Source of the DNA: Parachlamydiaceae bacterium
Lineage (GTDB): Bacteria; Chlamydiota; Chlamydiia; Chlamydiales; Parachlamydiaceae
Direction of reading: 5' to 3'
Length of the DNA stretch: 5,566 nt
Assembly (NCBI GenBank): GCA_013815395.1
Contig: JACDGH010000099.1
Span: 1-5,566, forward strand
The translations under genes were made by a program, and so were the position numbers. Below the pieces are notes generated by a model. It searched no databases. It had not been told where the DNA came from and was given only the letters and a program-made list of their open reading frames with translations. This document shows positions 5,392 through 5,566 of the stretch, piece by piece. The number at the start of each line of letters is the position of its first letter. Positions within the stretch are counted from its first letter, which is position 1.

Positions 5392-5566
5392 AGTTACTAG
5401 CTCTCTTTTTAGCTGAAGCTCCTTGTGGAGCTGCTTTCTTTCATCTTGATCAAAAAATGATCTTGATCCCAAGATTTAAACGTGTATTTACCCTCAAGTG
5501 TATTAGAAGAACTCCACGATCCATATTTGCAGATAAGATATTCATTGCCTCTTTGGCTGATTCCTG
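5390..5566 (-). pseudogene. N-terminal part of the same primase gene, broken by two frameshifts and cut by the window edge
   Basis: Reading minus from the window edge, one frame gives RGNEYLICKYGSW and KYTFKSWDQDHF (5566 to about 5455), then meets a stop. A second frame continues with FDQDERKQLHKELQ and LKRELVTK (to about 5388). The third, intact frame resumes at KLQDLRDEAALEANEIWKKC. Joined, these give a continuous N-terminal domain, a charged helical linker and the AA..A..IW pattern I recall from TraC/toprim-type primases. Each switch needs one added base at a homopolymer. The start codon lies beyond the window. This could be a real decayed gene, or an intact gene with two homopolymer errors in the assembly. 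Confidence 0.75.
5452..5457 (-). other. frameshift site 2: A6 (T6 on the coding strand)
   Basis: The coding strand reads GATCATTTTTTGATCAAG. The upstream frame is GAT CAT TTT TTG ATC; the downstream frame needs TTT TTT GAT CAA. Adding one T gives CAT TTT TTT GAT (H-F-F-D) and joins KSWDQDH to FFDQDERKQ. Like site 1, it is a one-base deficit in a homopolymer, about 65 bp away. Confidence 0.7.

Larger units (their letters stand above)
1701..5566 (-). mobile_element. replication-packaging module of a prophage or phage satellite (partial)
   Basis: A toprim primase-helicase, an intergenic repeat array and a small/large terminase pair lie in one direction with tight spacing, which marks phage-derived or satellite DNA. 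No integrase, portal, capsid or tail gene and no attachment site is in the window, so the element type and its ends cannot be set. The beta-lactamase and hydrolase genes that follow at 1608-74 are probably carried by the same element, but the window shows no boundary that proves it. Confidence 0.6.

Overview
The window reads almost entirely on the minus strand, so it runs from position 5566 down to 1. It looks like part of a prophage, phage satellite or integrated plasmid-like element that carries a resistance-type cargo. The host is probably a moderately AT-rich Gram-negative bacterium. The class D beta-lactamase resembles the OXA-12/OXA-29 branch, from memory of its PCSTFK and SCVWYS motifs. 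This makes Legionella-like or other environmental or intracellular Gram-negatives plausible, but the host cannot be fixed from this window alone.

Region 1 (5566-3818) is a replication gene: a toprim primase fused to a RepA/AAA_25-type ATPase with a C-terminal helix-turn-helix tail. Its 5' end lies outside the window. Inside the window the reading frame is broken twice. Each break lies at a homopolymer (A6 at 5452-5457 and T5 at 5387-5391 on the plus strand), and each is repaired by adding one base. The gene is therefore either a recent pseudogene or carries two homopolymer sequencing errors. The only legal start in the intact part, a TTG at 5092, lies inside the toprim region and is not a real start.

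Region 2 (3817-3604) is the most striking non-coding stretch. About a dozen copies of the 7-mer GTTCATT, or its reverse complement AATGAAC, fill the gap between the primase stop and the ribosome binding site of the next gene. Four copies build a perfect 19-bp inverted repeat with a 3-nt loop. Many copies are spaced near whole helical turns, and a segment of about 20% GC lies between two clusters. This is a candidate iteron-type replication origin or operator array. The unit resembles the GGTGAACA iteron of phage P4, recalled from memory.

Region 3 (3603-1701) is a DNA-packaging pair: a small terminase subunit overlapping by 14 nt a full-length large terminase with ATPase and nuclease motifs. 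Where a portal gene would be expected, Region 4 (1608-74) instead holds two exported proteins only 8 bp apart: a class D beta-lactamase with all its active-site motifs, and an alpha/beta hydrolase with a GHSNGG elbow. Sampled lines of this pair are visibly more AT-rich (about 32-38% GC) than sampled terminase lines (about 40-47%), which suggests separately acquired cargo.

Taken together, the window shows a replication gene, a repeat-filled putative origin, packaging genes and then accessory cargo, with no capsid or portal gene in view. No tRNA, rRNA, CRISPR array, IS element or attachment site was recognised.
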